The notes: generated by a model from the sequence alone, not told the origin. A DNA stretch of 64,000 bases from Bradyrhizobium sp. NDS-1 (GCF_032918005.1 NZ_CP136628.1:2093501-2157500); one strand, 5' to 3'; counted from the stretch's first letter, positions 11,033 to 21,161 are shown. A program made the numbers and translations.

Positions 11033-11539
11033 ATGATAAGACCCGTTCTCGCTTTTGTATTGTGTTCCGCGCTCGAGTTGTTCGGGCCAAGCACGGGCGC
11101 GGTTGCGGACACAAGGCGGTACGCGTGCACGATCACTGCCGCCGATCGAGAGCCGGTCGGAGTTCGGAATGAGCGGGTCATTCTCAGCGTTCAATATGGC
11201 TGCCGGATCGCGGGTGGTCTCTTGAGCGACGCGGGGATCACAGCAGTGTCGGTCAGTGAGTGGGCTGCTGACAAAGGGTCATACTTGGCTTCCCTGGAAT
11301 TTCACCGCGCGCTGGAGGGAGTTGCAATTGGACAACTCTCCGAGGCGACCGGCTTCTCTACAATGGAAGGCGAGCAGGGCATTGCGGTCGCAACTTCCGG
11401 CACGACAGTATTCAAGTTCGCATCTGGCTCATTGGCAGCCCTTTCAGGGAAGACCCTTAAATTTACGACCAAACCCGCTGGCCTACGTAGCTTCGAATTG
11501 GAGTTCACAGATTGGCCCGAATCTCTTCTACGGAGGTGA
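11033..11539 (+). CDS. Secreted hypothetical protein
   Basis: A 168-residue ORF from ATG 11033 starts with a likely Sec signal peptide (MIRPVLAFVLCSALELFGPS, cleavage after GAVA-D). The mature part contains two cysteines and alternating beta-rich segments but no motif I can identify. It is likely exported to the periplasm. It stands alone and looks undamaged. Function unknown. Confidence 0.6.
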   Translation: MIRPVLAFVLCSALELFGPSTGAVADTRRYACTITAADREPVGVRNERVILSVQYGCRIAGGLLSDAGITAVSVSEWAADKGSYLASLEFHRALEGVAIGQLSEATGFSTMEGEQGIAVATSGTTVFKFASGSLAALSGKTLKFTTKPAGLRSFELEFTDWPESLLRR

Positions 11540-11851
11540 ACTCGTGTCTTACGCTGATTTCCGCAGGCGCTCGGACACGAATTACCGTCCATACTCTTAG
11601 CCGCACACAATACGTGCTCCCCGGCCTGTGTGCTGTCCTCCAAGGCGAGCACACGCGCAACAAGTTAAGCTAAATCTCCGAAGGCACTCGAGCGCTGTAG
11701 AGCTTTCAAATTAACCTTCACCCGAGCCGATCAGCAGCTCTTTAAGGTGCTGATCAGCATCAGGGACGAACTGGTCCCGCAGAAGGGGCATCTCTTCGGC
11801 AGCGCCTGCGCGACACCGAAGCTATCGACAAGGAACAGACGCAGCCCGATG

Positions 11852-12220
11852 ATGAGCACGAAGAAGAAGAAGCTGCCGTCCCACAGCCGGGGCTCCGGCA
11901 ACATTTTTGCTGATCTCGGCCTGGCGAACGCCCAGGAGCACCAACTCAAGGCAGCACTCGTCGTACAACTGAAGCGCTTGATGGCGGAGCGGGAGATCAC
12001 TCAGACCGAAGCCGCGAGGCTGGTGGGCGTGAAGCAGCCCAACCTGTCTAGGATGCTTCGGGGCCAGTTCAGGCTGGTTTCTGTGGTAAAGCTGCTGCGT
12101 ATGCTGACGGCGTTCCACCAGGACGTCGAGATAACGGTAAAGCCACATCGGAAGCGTGGCAGAGCGGGCCGGATCACGTTATTCCGGCCTGAGAGCTGCC
12201 GAAAAGGGGAGGGTTCATGA
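11852..12220 (+). CDS. XRE-family helix-turn-helix protein (HigA-like antitoxin type)
   Basis: A 122-residue protein with an XRE helix-turn-helix at residues about 50-95 (REITQTEAARLVGVKQPNLSR, then RGQFRLVSVVKLLRML). This arrangement, with an N-terminal FADLGLANA-like stretch, is typical of antitoxins paired with HigB/RelE toxins. No toxin gene is recognisable upstream, so it may be an orphan antitoxin or a stand-alone regulator. The start at 11852 is chosen because the homologous part begins there; an in-frame ATG lies at 11849. Its stop overlaps the ATG of the next, decayed gene. Confidence 0.65.
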   Translation: MSTKKKKLPSHSRGSGNIFADLGLANAQEHQLKAALVVQLKRLMAEREITQTEAARLVGVKQPNLSRMLRGQFRLVSVVKLLRMLTAFHQDVEITVKPHRKRGRAGRITLFRPESCRKGEGS

Positions 12221-12611
12221 CATCCAACGCGACGGCGCCCAAAACCGCTCATGACCCCGCCTGTCGTGCCCGAACTGCAATGATTACATTCGGCGGACTG
12301 AAAATCCCTCGCCGCCCCTCTCCTCGCGGAGACCTGCCTGCGCTTTCAGGAACAACTGGGCGAGCAAGGACGCGGAGCTCGCCCGAGAGACCGAAGCGCC
12401 CCAGCAGGAGCGCGAGAAGCTCCAAACGGGTCGTGAGCAGGTCGTGAACCGACTGGCGGCTGAGTGCAGCCAACTCGCCGTTACAGAAGCAAGGAACGCG
12501 GGCGAGGCAGCTCGATGGATTGGGCTGATTCCACCGGACTCCCTCTTTCTCTCGAAGGAGAAGATCTCGACTTGCAAGCCGGGCATCTTCCATCCAGAGC
12601 GCAGATCGTAA
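12217..12611 (+). pseudogene. 5' remnant of a DUF2130 gene
   Basis: Starting with an ATGA overlap at 12217, fragments in different frames read LAAPLLAETCLRFQEQLG and KDAELARETEAPQQEREKLQ, then ECSQLAVTEARNAGEA. These match the N-terminal part of DUF2130 proteins, which begin with a CPNC zinc-ribbon-like motif and continue as a long coiled coil. Several frameshifts and loss of the 3' end make this a pseudogene. Confidence 0.55.
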
Positions 12612-13050
12612 TCGGATATCTTTAGAGCGGGATCCCCGACTGCAGTCTTCGCCAGGCCGAGTGCCGAATACTGTGACATGGCGTCCAATGCCGATTTCCC
12701 AAGACCAATCAGCGCCCACACGAACAACCCAAGCCCGCCGAGTACGGTGCAGCCACAGACGACGTTCAGGATGGCCAACCCAGGGGTAGTCATGCCGAAT
12801 CCCGAAGGCGGCGATGGTTGACAGAAGGTACGCCGCGGCCAGCAGGATCATTCCAACCAGTCACCGACGGACATGCTCATCACAGCGGAAAGCGCGACGA
12901 TGGCAGCGATGAGTCGGATCCCGAAATGCCGGTGCTCGGGGATGTTCAAGTTGAGCGATGTCTCCTTGGCGATATCTTTCTGCGTCCCTAACTCGACCTT
13001 CAATGCGGCGAATAACCGATCTTTGGCGGCGTAGATTTCCCGGAGAGCGC
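12500..13050 (-). pseudogene. Decayed small membrane-protein gene(s)
   Basis: On the minus strand, one frame from about 13050 gives a helical stretch and a membrane segment (IRLIAAIVALSAVMSMSVGDW) ending at a stop. The next frame starts with an overlapping ATGA and gives a second hydrophobic segment (ILLAAAYLLSTIAAFGIR), and a third frame from ATG 12793 gives a third (LNVVCGCTVLGGLGLFVWALIG). They may be one membrane protein broken by frameshifts or overlapping small genes. The family is not known to me. The 3' end runs into the DUF2130 remnant. Confidence 0.4.
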
Positions 13051-13057
13051 AACTGAT

Positions 13058-13073
13058 TGTCTTGTTTCAGACA
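13058..13073 (+). promoter_or_regulatory. NifA upstream activator site for nifD
   Basis: TGT (13058-13060) and ACA (13071-13073) with exactly ten bases between match the NifA consensus. The site is 110 bases upstream of the -24 box, a usual distance. Confidence 0.8.
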
Positions 13074-13182
13074 GGCCGTTAGCCGGTACGCCTGTCGGTG
13101 GCCAACAGGTCAGGTTTCTAACAATCCGCATCCTGCCAACTATCTAGCTCTACAGACGTGGGTTTTTGTCTTCGACCAGCGC

Positions 13183-13198
13183 TGGCACACTCATTGCA
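13183..13198 (+). promoter_or_regulatory. Sigma-54 promoter of the nifDKENX operon
   Basis: TGGCACA-CTCA-TTGCA has GG and GC exactly ten bases apart and matches the -24/-12 consensus almost fully. Transcription should start near 13210, leaving an untranslated leader of about 370 bases before nifD. Confidence 0.88.
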
Positions 13199-13209
13199 AA
13201 CCCCTGCGC

Positions 13210-13577
13210 AAGAGGCGGCTGTTAGCCTTTTGCAACAACATGCAGAGGGACACCCCCTGATGGCAGCCAGTGAGTAAAGAAGCCGATATGACCACCCGCT
13301 GGAGAGTAGGCATGACTTCACCGAGACGCGTCTTGGTCAGCGATCCCGTCGACAAGTCAACAGCGTCACAAACACCGCGTTCGCAAGCGCTCAGCCGAGA
13401 TGAACTGCAAGATCGTGAACGACCGCCGCCGCATGATCCGGAAGGCCGCGAAGTTGCGATCGGTAGGACCGGTCACGGAGATTGCACGTTTTACACCTGA
13501 ATGCCGGATCGGAAATCCGTCGGTCTACCGGAAAAGCGTCGCTTCATGATCTGAGGCGACAATCAAAGGAAATTTGT
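13210..13577 (+). other. Long nifD leader region
   Basis: Between the sigma-54 promoter and nifD lie about 370 transcribed bases. They contain a 76-codon ORF (13270-13500) in a different frame from nifD and a small hairpin, CGGAT(13505-13509)/ATCCG(13515-13519). The nifD frame itself is open from 13482. Whether the ORF is translated or the leader has a regulatory role cannot be told from sequence. Confidence 0.45.
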
Positions 13578-15080
13578 ATGAGCCGAGCAACTACCCAGAG
13601 TGTCGCTGAGATCAAGGCGCGCAACAAGCAGCTAATCGATGAGGTGTTGAAGGTCTACCCAGAGAAGACCGCCAAAAGACGCGCCAAGCATCTCAGTGTT
13701 CACGAGGCGGGGAGGTCGGATTGTGGCGTCAAGTCGAATATCAAGTCCATTCCGGGCGTGATGACCATCCGTGGCTGCGCCTACGCAGGCTCCAAGGGCG
13801 TGGTCTGGGGGCCGATCAAGGACATGATCCACATCAGCCACGGTCCGGTCGGCTGTGGTCAGTACTCTTGGGGCTCGCGGCGCAACTACTACGTCGGCAC
13901 GACCGGCATCGACACCTTCGTGACACTGCAGTTCACCTCCGATTTCCAGGAAAAGGATATCGTATTCGGCGGCGATAAAAAGATCACGAAACTCATCGAT
14001 GAGCTCCAGGAGCTATTTCCTCTCAACAGGGGCATCACCATTCAGTCCGAATGTCCGATCGGTTTGATCGGCGACGATATCGAGGCGGTCTCCAGAGAAA
14101 AGTCAAAGGAATATGGCGGCAAAACCATCGTGCCTGTGCGGTGCGAGGGCTTTCGTGGCGTGTCACAATCGCTCGGACATCACATCGCGAACGACGCAGT
14201 TCGAGATTGGATCTTCGACAAGAGCGCCCCAGAGGCCAGTTCAAAATTTGAGCCGACGCCATATGATGTCGCGATTATCGGCGACTACAACATCGGCGGC
14301 GATGCCTGGTCGTCACGGATCCTACTCGAAGAAATGGGCCTGCGCGTCATCGCCCAGTGGTCCGGGGATGGATCTCTCGCTGAATTGGAGGCGACGCCGA
14401 AGGCGAAGCTCAACATATTGCATTGCTATCGCTCGATGAACTACATCTCACGGCACATGGAGGAAAAATTCGGGATTCCCTGGTGCGAGTACAACTTCTT
14501 CGGGCCTTCCAAAATCGCGGAGTCGCTGCGCAAAATTGCAAGCTTCTTCGATGATAAGATCAAAGAAGGTGCCGAGCGCGTCATCGCGAAATATCAACCG
14601 CTTGTCGATGCGGTGACCGCGAAATACCTGCCGCGGCTCGAAGGCAAGACCGTAATGCTGTTCGTTGGCGGCTTACGTCCTCGCCATGTCATTGGCGCCT
14701 ACGAGGACCTCGGCATGGATGTTGTCGGCACAGGCTATGAGTTCGGGCATAACGATGACTACCAGCGCACCGCTCAGCACTACGTCAAAGATGGCACACT
14801 GATCTACGACGATGTCACCGGCTACGAATTCGAGCGCTTCGTCGAAAAGATCCGGCCAGACCTCGTAGGTTCCGGTATCAAGGAAAAATACGTCTTCCAG
14901 AAAATGGGTGTGCCGTTCCGTCAAATGCATTCCTGGGACTACTCGGGTCCTTACCACGGCTACGACGGCTTCGCGATCTTCGCCCGCGACATGGACATGG
15001 CGATCAATTCCCCGATCTGGGGGAAGACCACGGCACCTTGGAAGGACGCTCCGCGGCCGAGCCTCATGGCGGCGGAATAG
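13578..15080 (+). CDS. nifD: Nitrogenase MoFe protein alpha chain NifD
   Basis: A 500-residue alpha subunit of the molybdenum-iron protein, which with NifK holds the P-cluster and binds FeMo-co. P-cluster cysteines are visible in [17 protein letters not shown] and [11 protein letters not shown]. The FeMo-co ligands are the Cys of [10 protein letters not shown] and the His of [15 protein letters not shown]. Length is normal for the family. ATG 13578 is chosen over the upstream in-frame start at 13482 because AAAGGA precedes it at the right distance and the family N-terminus begins there. It is the first gene of the operon; nifH is not adjacent, as in Bradyrhizobium species where nifH is separate. 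Confidence 0.98.
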   Translation: MSRATTQSVAEIKARNKQLIDEVLKVYPEKTAKRRAKHLSVHEAGRSDCGVKSNIKSIPGVMTIRGCAYAGSKGVVWGPIKDMIHISHGPVGCGQYSWGSRRNYYVGTTGIDTFVTLQFTSDFQEKDIVFGGDKKITKLIDELQELFPLNRGITIQSECPIGLIGDDIEAVSREKSKEYGGKTIVPVRCEGFRGVSQSLGHHIANDAVRDWIFDKSAPEASSKFEPTPYDVAIIGDYNIGGDAWSSRILLEEMGLRVIAQWSGDGSLAELEATPKAKLNILHCYRSMNYISRHMEEKFGIPWCEYNFFGPSKIAESLRKIASFFDDKIKEGAERVIAKYQPLVDAVTAKYLPRLEGKTVMLFVGGLRPRHVIGAYEDLGMDVVGTGYEFGHNDDYQRTAQHYVKDGTLIYDDVTGYEFERFVEKIRPDLVGSGIKEKYVFQKMGVPFRQMHSWDYSGPYHGYDGFAIFARDMDMAINSPIWGKTTAPWKDAPRPSLMAAE

Positions 15081-15158
15081 GAACGCCGACGCCCGGCCTC
15101 TTTCTTCCGCAGAGGAGGGGAAGGGCAGGAGAACGAACACAAGAACCTAAAGAGTGCC

Positions 15159-16721
15159 ATGATGACACAGAACGCCGAACACATACTCGACCACTCTGAG
15201 CTTTTCCGGGGAGACGAATACCAGCAGATGCTGGCCAATAAGAAGGCGCTATTTGAGAATCCGCATGATCCCGCCGAAGTCGACCGTATCAGAGAATGGT
15301 CCAAGACGCCCGATTACCGCGAGAAGAACTTTGCCCGCGAGGCGCTAACGGTCAATCCGGCGAAGGCTTGCCAGCCGCTAGGTGCGGTGTTCGCTGCGCT
15401 CGGGTTCGAGCGCACACTGCCGTTCGTCCACGGCTCACAGGGCTGCGTTGCGTATTATCGCAGCCATCTGTCACGCCACTTCAAGGAGCCGACCTCGTGC
15501 GTCTCCTCGTCCATGACGGAAGACGCGGCCGTGTTCGGGGGGCTCAACAATCTTACCGACGGGCTTGCCAACAGCTACAACATGTACAAGCCGAAGATGA
15601 TCGCGGTCGCGACGACCTGCATGGCGGAAGTCATCGGCGACGACCTCAACGCCTTCATCAAAACATCCAAGGAAAAAGGTTCAGTCCCCGCGGACTACGA
15701 TGTACCATTCGCTCACACTCCTGCATTCGTCGGCAGCCACGTTACCGGCTACGACAACACGCTCAAGGGCATCCTCGAGCATTTTTGGGACGGCAAAGCC
15801 GGCACGGCACCAAAACTCCAGCGCAAGGCCAACGACACGATCAACTTCATCGGCGGCTTCGACGGCTACACTGTCGGTAACATGCGTGAAATAAAGCGCA
15901 TATTCGAGCTGATGGGGATCGGCTACACCATCCTCTCGGACAACAGTGATGTGTTCGACACCCCCACCGACGGCGAGTTCCGCATGTATGATGGCGGCAC
16001 CACGCTGAAGGATGCCGCGGACGCAGTCCACGCGAAGGCAACCATTTCCATGCAGCAATATTGTACGGAGAAGACGTTGGCCTTCATCAAGGGGCACGAC
16101 CAGGAGGTCGTCGCCTTCAATCACCCCTTGGGCGTCAGCGCCACGGACGATTTCCTGATGACGCTGTCGCGTATCACCAACAAGGCAATTCCAAATGCGC
16201 TGGAGCGGGAGCGCGGGCGTCTGGTAGACGCAATGGCTGACTCTAGCGCGCATCTTCACGGCAAGAAGTTCGCGATCTACGGCGATCCTGACCTCTGCTA
16301 TGGCGTGGCCGCATTCTTGTTAGAGCTCGGCGCTGAGCCCACCCACGTGCTCTCGACGAACGGGGGTAAGGCCTGGCAGCAGAAAATGCAGGCGCTGTTC
16401 GCGAGCTCGCCGTTCGGTAAAAACTGCCGCGCCTTCCCCGGCAAGGATCTCTGGCACATGCGTTCGCTCCTGTTCACAGAACCGGTCGATTTCCTGATCG
16501 GTAACACCTACGGAAAATATCTCGAGCGTGACACTGGAACACCGCTAATCCGCATCGGGTTTCCCATCTTCGATCGCCATCATCACCATCGTTATCCAGT
16601 GTGGGGCTATCAGGGTAGCATGAATGTGCTGGTCAAGATTCTAGACAAGATCTTTGATGAGATCGATAGAAAGACCAGCTCGGTTGGCAAGACAGACTAC
16701 AGCTTTGACATCATACGCTAA
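15159..16721 (+). CDS. nifK: Nitrogenase MoFe protein beta chain NifK
   Basis: A 520-residue beta subunit, partner of NifD in the alpha2-beta2 tetramer. P-cluster cysteines are visible in [21 protein letters not shown] and [11 protein letters not shown]. The segment [17 protein letters not shown] near the C-terminus is also typical. Two ATGs lie in tandem (15159 and 15162). The gap from nifD is 78 bases and contains a short CCTCT...AGAGG hairpin that could tune relative expression. No frameshift or truncation is seen. Confidence 0.98.
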   Translation: MMTQNAEHILDHSELFRGDEYQQMLANKKALFENPHDPAEVDRIREWSKTPDYREKNFAREALTVNPAKACQPLGAVFAALGFERTLPFVHGSQGCVAYYRSHLSRHFKEPTSCVSSSMTEDAAVFGGLNNLTDGLANSYNMYKPKMIAVATTCMAEVIGDDLNAFIKTSKEKGSVPADYDVPFAHTPAFVGSHVTGYDNTLKGILEHFWDGKAGTAPKLQRKANDTINFIGGFDGYTVGNMREIKRIFELMGIGYTILSDNSDVFDTPTDGEFRMYDGGTTLKDAADAVHAKATISMQQYCTEKTLAFIKGHDQEVVAFNHPLGVSATDDFLMTLSRITNKAIPNALERERGRLVDAMADSSAHLHGKKFAIYGDPDLCYGVAAFLLELGAEPTHVLSTNGGKAWQQKMQALFASSPFGKNCRAFPGKDLWHMRSLLFTEPVDFLIGNTYGKYLERDTGTPLIRIGFPIFDRHHHHRYPVWGYQGSMNVLVKILDKIFDEIDRKTSSVGKTDYSFDIIR

Positions 16722-16838
16722 GGCGAGCGCCCCGCCTCATCGTCCGCAGGAACAGCGGCGCTGTGGCGGGGACCACAGATTATCCGCCGGCCATCCGGTT
16801 GGTCTGTGCGGCGTCTTGACATTCCCGAAAGAGACACC

Positions 16839-18482
16839 ATGACTTCGCTTCGCACGACCATACTGGACGTCTTTAACGAACCGGGCTGCGCCAAGAACGC
16901 GAGCAAGTCGAACATCGAGCGCAAGAATGGATGCACCAAGCAGCTGAAGCCGGGCGGTGCCGCCGGCGGGTGTGCCTTCGATGGCGCCAAAATCGCACTG
17001 CAGCCCTTCACCGATGTCGCCCATCTTGTGCATGGTCCAATCGCCTGTGAGGGCAATTCCTGGGACAATCGCGGTTCCGCCTCGTCCGGCTCCGATCTGT
17101 GGCGCAGAAGCTTCACCACTGACATGAGCGAGACCGACGTCGTGTTCGGCGGCGAGAAACGGCTGTACAAGGCAGTCAAGGAGATCACAGAAAAATACGA
17201 CCCACAGGCCATCTTCGTCTACCAGACCTGCGTGCCCGCGATGATCGGTGACGACATCGATATGGTCTGCAAGGCGGCCTCCGCCAAATTCGGCAAACCG
17301 GTCATTCCCATCAATGCACCGGGATTTGTGGGGTCGAAGAACCTTGGTAACAAGCTCGCAGGCGAAGCACTGCTGGCGCACGTCATCGGTACCGGAGAGC
17401 CCGATTACACCACTCCGTATGACATCAACGTCATCGGCGAATACAACCTGTCCGGCGAGCTCTGGCAGGTCAAGCCGCTGCTCGACGAGCTCGGAATTCG
17501 GATCCTGTCGTGCATCTCGGGGGACGGCAAGTACCGCGAGGTCGCTTATTCACACCGAGCCAAAGCCGCGATGATGGTCTGCTCAAAAGCAATGATCAAC
17601 GTCGCACGCAAGATGAGGCAGCGCTACGGCATCCCGTTTTTTGAAGGATCGTTCTACGGTATTGAGGATACCAGCGATTCACTGCGCCAGATCGCGCGCA
17701 TGCTAATCGAACGTGGCGCGCCGGCTGAGCTGATGGAACGAACGCAAACCCTAATCGTACGCGAAGAGACCAAAGCCTGGACTGCGATCGAACGTTTCAA
17801 GTCGCGCTTTGCCGGCAAGAGGGTCGTTCTCATCACCGGTGGCGTGAAATCCTGGTCGATGGTGGCCGCTTTGCAGGAGGCCGGACTCGAAATCGTCGGC
17901 GCGTCCGTGAAGAAATCGACCGAGAAGGACAAGGAACGTATCAAGGAATTGATGGGCCAGCACGCCCACATGATCGAGGACATGTCACCGCCCGAGATCT
18001 ACAAGATGCTCAAGGACGCAAAAGCCGACATCATGCTTTCGGGCGGCAAGTCGCAATTCGTCGCACTAAAGGCGGCGACGCCATGGCTCGATATCAACCA
18101 GGAGCGCTGCCACGCCTATATGGGCTATGTCGGGATTGTCAAGCTCATGGAGGAGATCGAGAAAGCGCTCTACAATCCGATATGGGATCAGCTCCGCCAA
18201 GGCGCGCCCTGGGATGAGTTCGATTGGAAGCGACAGGCAAAGACGGTTGCGCAGATGGGTGCGCAAGCCGTTGATCCAGTTCGGGGCGCGAACACGAACG
18301 GCGTCAAGACGATAAGTTTCTCCAACAGAAGTGAGATCGGCGATGGTGAGAGCGCGATTGCGGCGCACGGCCCGAACCTCGTCGAGCCCGCCAAGCCGTG
18401 CACCAATTCCACCGCAAGGGGCCATGCTTGTAAGGACACTCTTTCCGATCTCCAGCCCCCGGCGCTGCAGGCGGTGGAGTAG
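16839..18482 (+). CDS. nifE: FeMo-cofactor scaffold protein NifE
   Basis: A 547-residue NifD paralogue that with NifN forms the scaffold on which the NifB cofactor is matured to FeMo-co. Cysteines occur in the conserved contexts GGAAGGCAFDGA, GPIACEGNSWDNRG and VYQTCVPAMIGDD. The ATG at 16839 after AAAGAGA is used; an in-frame start at 16806 would add 11 residues not typical of the family. The C-terminal 60 residues after the conserved core are rich in Ser, Ala and Pro and seem lineage-specific. It is ten bases upstream of nifN. Confidence 0.97.
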   Translation: MTSLRTTILDVFNEPGCAKNASKSNIERKNGCTKQLKPGGAAGGCAFDGAKIALQPFTDVAHLVHGPIACEGNSWDNRGSASSGSDLWRRSFTTDMSETDVVFGGEKRLYKAVKEITEKYDPQAIFVYQTCVPAMIGDDIDMVCKAASAKFGKPVIPINAPGFVGSKNLGNKLAGEALLAHVIGTGEPDYTTPYDINVIGEYNLSGELWQVKPLLDELGIRILSCISGDGKYREVAYSHRAKAAMMVCSKAMINVARKMRQRYGIPFFEGSFYGIEDTSDSLRQIARMLIERGAPAELMERTQTLIVREETKAWTAIERFKSRFAGKRVVLITGGVKSWSMVAALQEAGLEIVGASVKKSTEKDKERIKELMGQHAHMIEDMSPPEIYKMLKDAKADIMLSGGKSQFVALKAATPWLDINQERCHAYMGYVGIVKLMEEIEKALYNPIWDQLRQGAPWDEFDWKRQAKTVAQMGAQAVDPVRGANTNGVKTISFSNRSEIGDGESAIAAHGPNLVEPAKPCTNSTARGHACKDTLSDLQPPALQAVE

Positions 18483-18491
18483 GAGAACGAC

Positions 18492-19898
18492 ATGGCGATC
18501 GTCACTGCCTCGAAGAAAGCCTGTTCGGTCAATCCGCTCAAGATGAGCCAGCCGATCGGCGGCTCATTTGCCTTCATGGGCCTCCGCGGCGCGATGCCCC
18601 TTTTGCACGGGCCGCAAGGTTGCGCCTCGTTCGGGCTGACGCTGTTCGTGCGCCATTTCAACGAAGCCGTGCCGATGCAGACGACCGCCATGAACGAGGT
18701 TGCTACCGTGCTCGGCGGTCTCGAGAATCTCGAACAGGCGATCCTCAACATCTACAATCGCGTCGGGCCCGAGATCATTGGTATCAATTCGACTGGCGTC
18801 ACCGAGACCAACGGCGATGACGTCGAGGCCTTCATCAGGTTGATCCGGCAGAAGCATCCGCAGCTCAAAAAGCTTCCCCTTGTCTACGTCTCGACGCCGG
18901 ATTTCAAGGATGCCTTTCAGGATGGCTGGGGCAAAACAGTGGCGCGGATGATCGAGGCGCTCGTGGCTCCCGTCGACCCAGCGAGACCGCGCGACGCCGC
19001 CCGCGTCAACGTGCTACCTGGCTGCCACCTCACGCCCGGCGATCTCGACGAGCTTCGCACGATCTTTGAGGATTTTGGGCTCAAGCCCTCCTTCCTGCCG
19101 GACGTTGCCGGTTCGCTGGATGGCCACATCCCCGACGAATTCACGCCGACCACGATCGGCGGCATTGGAATGGACGAGATCGCGACGATGGGGCAGGCGG
19201 CCTGGACGATCGCAATCGGCGCGCAAATGCGCTGTGCGGCCGAGATCATGCAGGCTCGGACAGGCACGCCGTTCCGTCTGTTCGAGCGGCTCTGCGGCCT
19301 TATGCCAAGTGACGAATTCATCGCGTTTCTGAGCGAGATCAGCGGCCGGTCGGTGCCCTGGAAGTATCGCCGGCAACGTGGACAGCTGGCAGACGCCATG
19401 CTGGATGCGCATTTCCATATCGGCGGCCGCAAGCTCGCGATCGGCGCCGAGCCGGACTTGTTATTCGATCTCTCCAGCTTCCTTCACGAGATGGGGGCGC
19501 AGGTAACGGCTGCGGTGACGACGACGAACTCACCGGTGCTCCAGCGGGTCAGGACCGAGGACGTCCTGATCGGCGATCTGGAGGATCTTGAAGAGCTTGC
19601 CAGGTTACGTGACTGCGACCTCTTGATGTCGCATTCACACGGTCGACAGGCCGCTTCGCGACTCAATGTTCCGTTCCTCCGGGTGGGCTTTCCGATGTTC
19701 GATCGCCTTGGCGCTGCGCACCTCACGACCGTGGGCTATCGCGGCACGCGTGATCTGATCTTTGATATCGCCAATCTGATCATCACCGACCGCGAAACCA
19801 ACCATGGGCCGACGCCCGACTCCTGGCGATCACCTGCGGTGACCTGCAGGTCCATCCGCCCCAGTTGCATTGAGCAGGAAGAGAAACCACTCGGATGA
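18492..19898 (+). CDS. nifN: FeMo-cofactor scaffold protein NifN
   Basis: A 468-residue NifK paralogue and partner of NifE. It has the family signatures KACSVNPLKMSQPIGG, LLHGPQGCASFGLTLFVRHF and GINSTGVTETNGDD near the N-terminus, and RVGFPMFDRLGAAH later. The ATG is preceded by AGGAGAA. Its stop overlaps the nifX start in ATGA, so the two are probably translationally coupled. Confidence 0.97.
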   Translation: MAIVTASKKACSVNPLKMSQPIGGSFAFMGLRGAMPLLHGPQGCASFGLTLFVRHFNEAVPMQTTAMNEVATVLGGLENLEQAILNIYNRVGPEIIGINSTGVTETNGDDVEAFIRLIRQKHPQLKKLPLVYVSTPDFKDAFQDGWGKTVARMIEALVAPVDPARPRDAARVNVLPGCHLTPGDLDELRTIFEDFGLKPSFLPDVAGSLDGHIPDEFTPTTIGGIGMDEIATMGQAAWTIAIGAQMRCAAEIMQARTGTPFRLFERLCGLMPSDEFIAFLSEISGRSVPWKYRRQRGQLADAMLDAHFHIGGRKLAIGAEPDLLFDLSSFLHEMGAQVTAAVTTTNSPVLQRVRTEDVLIGDLEDLEELARLRDCDLLMSHSHGRQAASRLNVPFLRVGFPMFDRLGAAHLTTVGYRGTRDLIFDIANLIITDRETNHGPTPDSWRSPAVTCRSIRPSCIEQEEKPLG

Positions 19899-20290
19899 AA
19901 GTTGCATTCGCCACTCAGGACTTGAAGCACGTCGATGCGCACTTCGGCTGGGCCAAGAACATCGTGATCTACGAGGTCGGCCCGGACGGGCATCGGTTTA
20001 TTGAGGCGGTTCAGTTCGGCGGTGACCTCACGGAAGACGGCAATGAGGATAAGCTGGCGCCGAAGATCCAGGCGATCAGGGACTGCGCAATTCTCTATGT
20101 AGCGGCGATCGGCGGCTCGGGTGCTGCGCGCGTCGTCGCGAGCAACATCCATCCGATGAAGGTGCTGCAACCAGAGCCCATCGACGACCTTTGCGTCAAA
20201 CTCGAGACCGTGCTGAAGGGGTCGCCGCCGCCCTGGCTGCGGAAGCTGCTCACCAAAAGCTCGGAACGTACGGTGGATTTCGAAGCCTGA
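19895..20290 (+). CDS. nifX: Nitrogenase cofactor carrier NifX
   Basis: A 131-residue NifX/dinitrogenase iron-molybdenum cofactor-binding domain protein (KVAFATQDLKHVDAHFGWAKN at the N-terminus, VAAIGGSGAARVVASNIHPMKV later). Family members bind NifB-co or VK-cluster and pass it to NifEN. It overlaps nifN by four bases. The same fold forms the C-terminal domain of NifB at 40180. Confidence 0.95.
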   Translation: MKVAFATQDLKHVDAHFGWAKNIVIYEVGPDGHRFIEAVQFGGDLTEDGNEDKLAPKIQAIRDCAILYVAAIGGSGAARVVASNIHPMKVLQPEPIDDLCVKLETVLKGSPPPWLRKLLTKSSERTVDFEA

Positions 20291-20300
20291 AGGAAAGAGG

Positions 20301-20771
20301 ATGCCCGATCAGTCTGAAATCAATCCAGCCGCCCCCGCGGCAGAGCGGCCATTTCTCAAAGAGCTCATCAAGATCTTGCGCGCCCAGGACACCCACGGCG
20401 CCTGGGAGGGCAAGAAGGACCTCGACCTGCTCGACCCCTACATTCTGGACAAACGCAAGCGCCGTGCGCTGCCGATCGTTGGCAATCCCGAGCCCGACAC
20501 GATATGGCGACTGCAGTTGTTCTTTGACGCCATTGCGCTCTCGATCGAGAAGGCGACGGGCGTGATGATCTCGCCAATGTTGAAGATGCATCAGGAAGGG
20601 TTCGGTCGGATCGTACTGATCGGGGGCCGGCTCGTTGTCGTGAGCAAGCAGCTACGGGACGTGCATCGCTTTGGTTTCAACAATCTGTGTCATCTTGCCG
20701 ACCAAGGCGACGAAATCGTCAACAGTGGTGTTGAGATGATCCGCGAGTTCCCGGACGTGGCGAACTATTGA
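20301..20771 (+). CDS. NifX-associated nitrogen fixation protein (DUF269)
   Basis: A 156-residue protein of the DUF269 family, which nearly always follows nifX. Recognisable segments are FLKELIKILRAQDTHGAWEGK and GRIVLIGGRLVVVSKQLRDVHRFG. The biochemical role is not established; a part in cofactor maturation is assumed from its constant neighbourhood. It starts ten bases after nifX with GAAAGAGG as the ribosome site. Confidence 0.93.
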   Translation: MPDQSEINPAAPAAERPFLKELIKILRAQDTHGAWEGKKDLDLLDPYILDKRKRRALPIVGNPEPDTIWRLQLFFDAIALSIEKATGVMISPMLKMHQEGFGRIVLIGGRLVVVSKQLRDVHRFGFNNLCHLADQGDEIVNSGVEMIREFPDVANY

Positions 20772-20778
20772 GGCAAGT

Positions 20779-20880
20779 ATGAGCGATGTTGAAAGCCTGA
20801 AAGCGGAAATAAAGAAGCTGTCGGCCAAAGCGCCAAGTTCTCCAGGCGCTACACAAAGCATAACGGACCTCAAGCCATGT
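20779..20880 (+). pseudogene. Collapsed DUF683 gene
   Basis: The first 18 codons (MSDVESLKAEIKKLSAKA) match the start of the roughly 70-residue DUF683 coiled-coil proteins normally found between the DUF269 gene and fdxB. The rest of the family sequence is missing; the frame runs on out of phase into fdxB and stops at about 20994. A deletion of about 130-150 bases inside the gene would explain this while leaving fdxB intact. Confidence 0.6.
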
Positions 20881-21161
20881 CATTCAGAACCCGCGACGGC
20901 CGCGATTGGAGGCCGGACTACCTGGTTTGGATCGATCCGAACAAGTGCATCGGCTGCGGCCGCTGCTACAAGGTCTGCGGCCGCGAGGTCATGACGCTGA
21001 AGGGCCTGAGCGAGGGCGGCGAGTTGATCGATCTCGATGAGGACGACGATGAGGTCGAAAAGAAGGTCATGGTGATGAAGGACGAGGGGGCCTGCATCGG
21101 CTGCAGCGCCTGCGCCCGGGTCTGTCCGACAAACTGTCAGACCCACGCGCCAGCTGCTTGA
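20877..21161 (+). CDS. fdxB: Nif-specific ferredoxin III FdxB
   Basis: A 94-residue ferredoxin with cluster motifs CIGCGRCYKVCGRE and CIGCSACARVCP separated by an acidic insert (LDEDDDEVEKK). This is the nif-linked ferredoxin III pattern. It would carry electrons for nitrogenase maturation or function. It ends the recognisable nifDKENX operon. The start overlaps the remnant of the preceding DUF683 gene, so its ribosome binding may rely on sequence spared by that deletion. Confidence 0.95.
   Translation: MSFRTRDGRDWRPDYLVWIDPNKCIGCGRCYKVCGREVMTLKGLSEGGELIDLDEDDDEVEKKVMVMKDEGACIGCSACARVCPTNCQTHAPAA

Noticed and set aside
13093..13107. TGT...ACA upstream of nifD
   Set aside because: The spacing is nine bases, not ten; the site at 13058 is the proper one.
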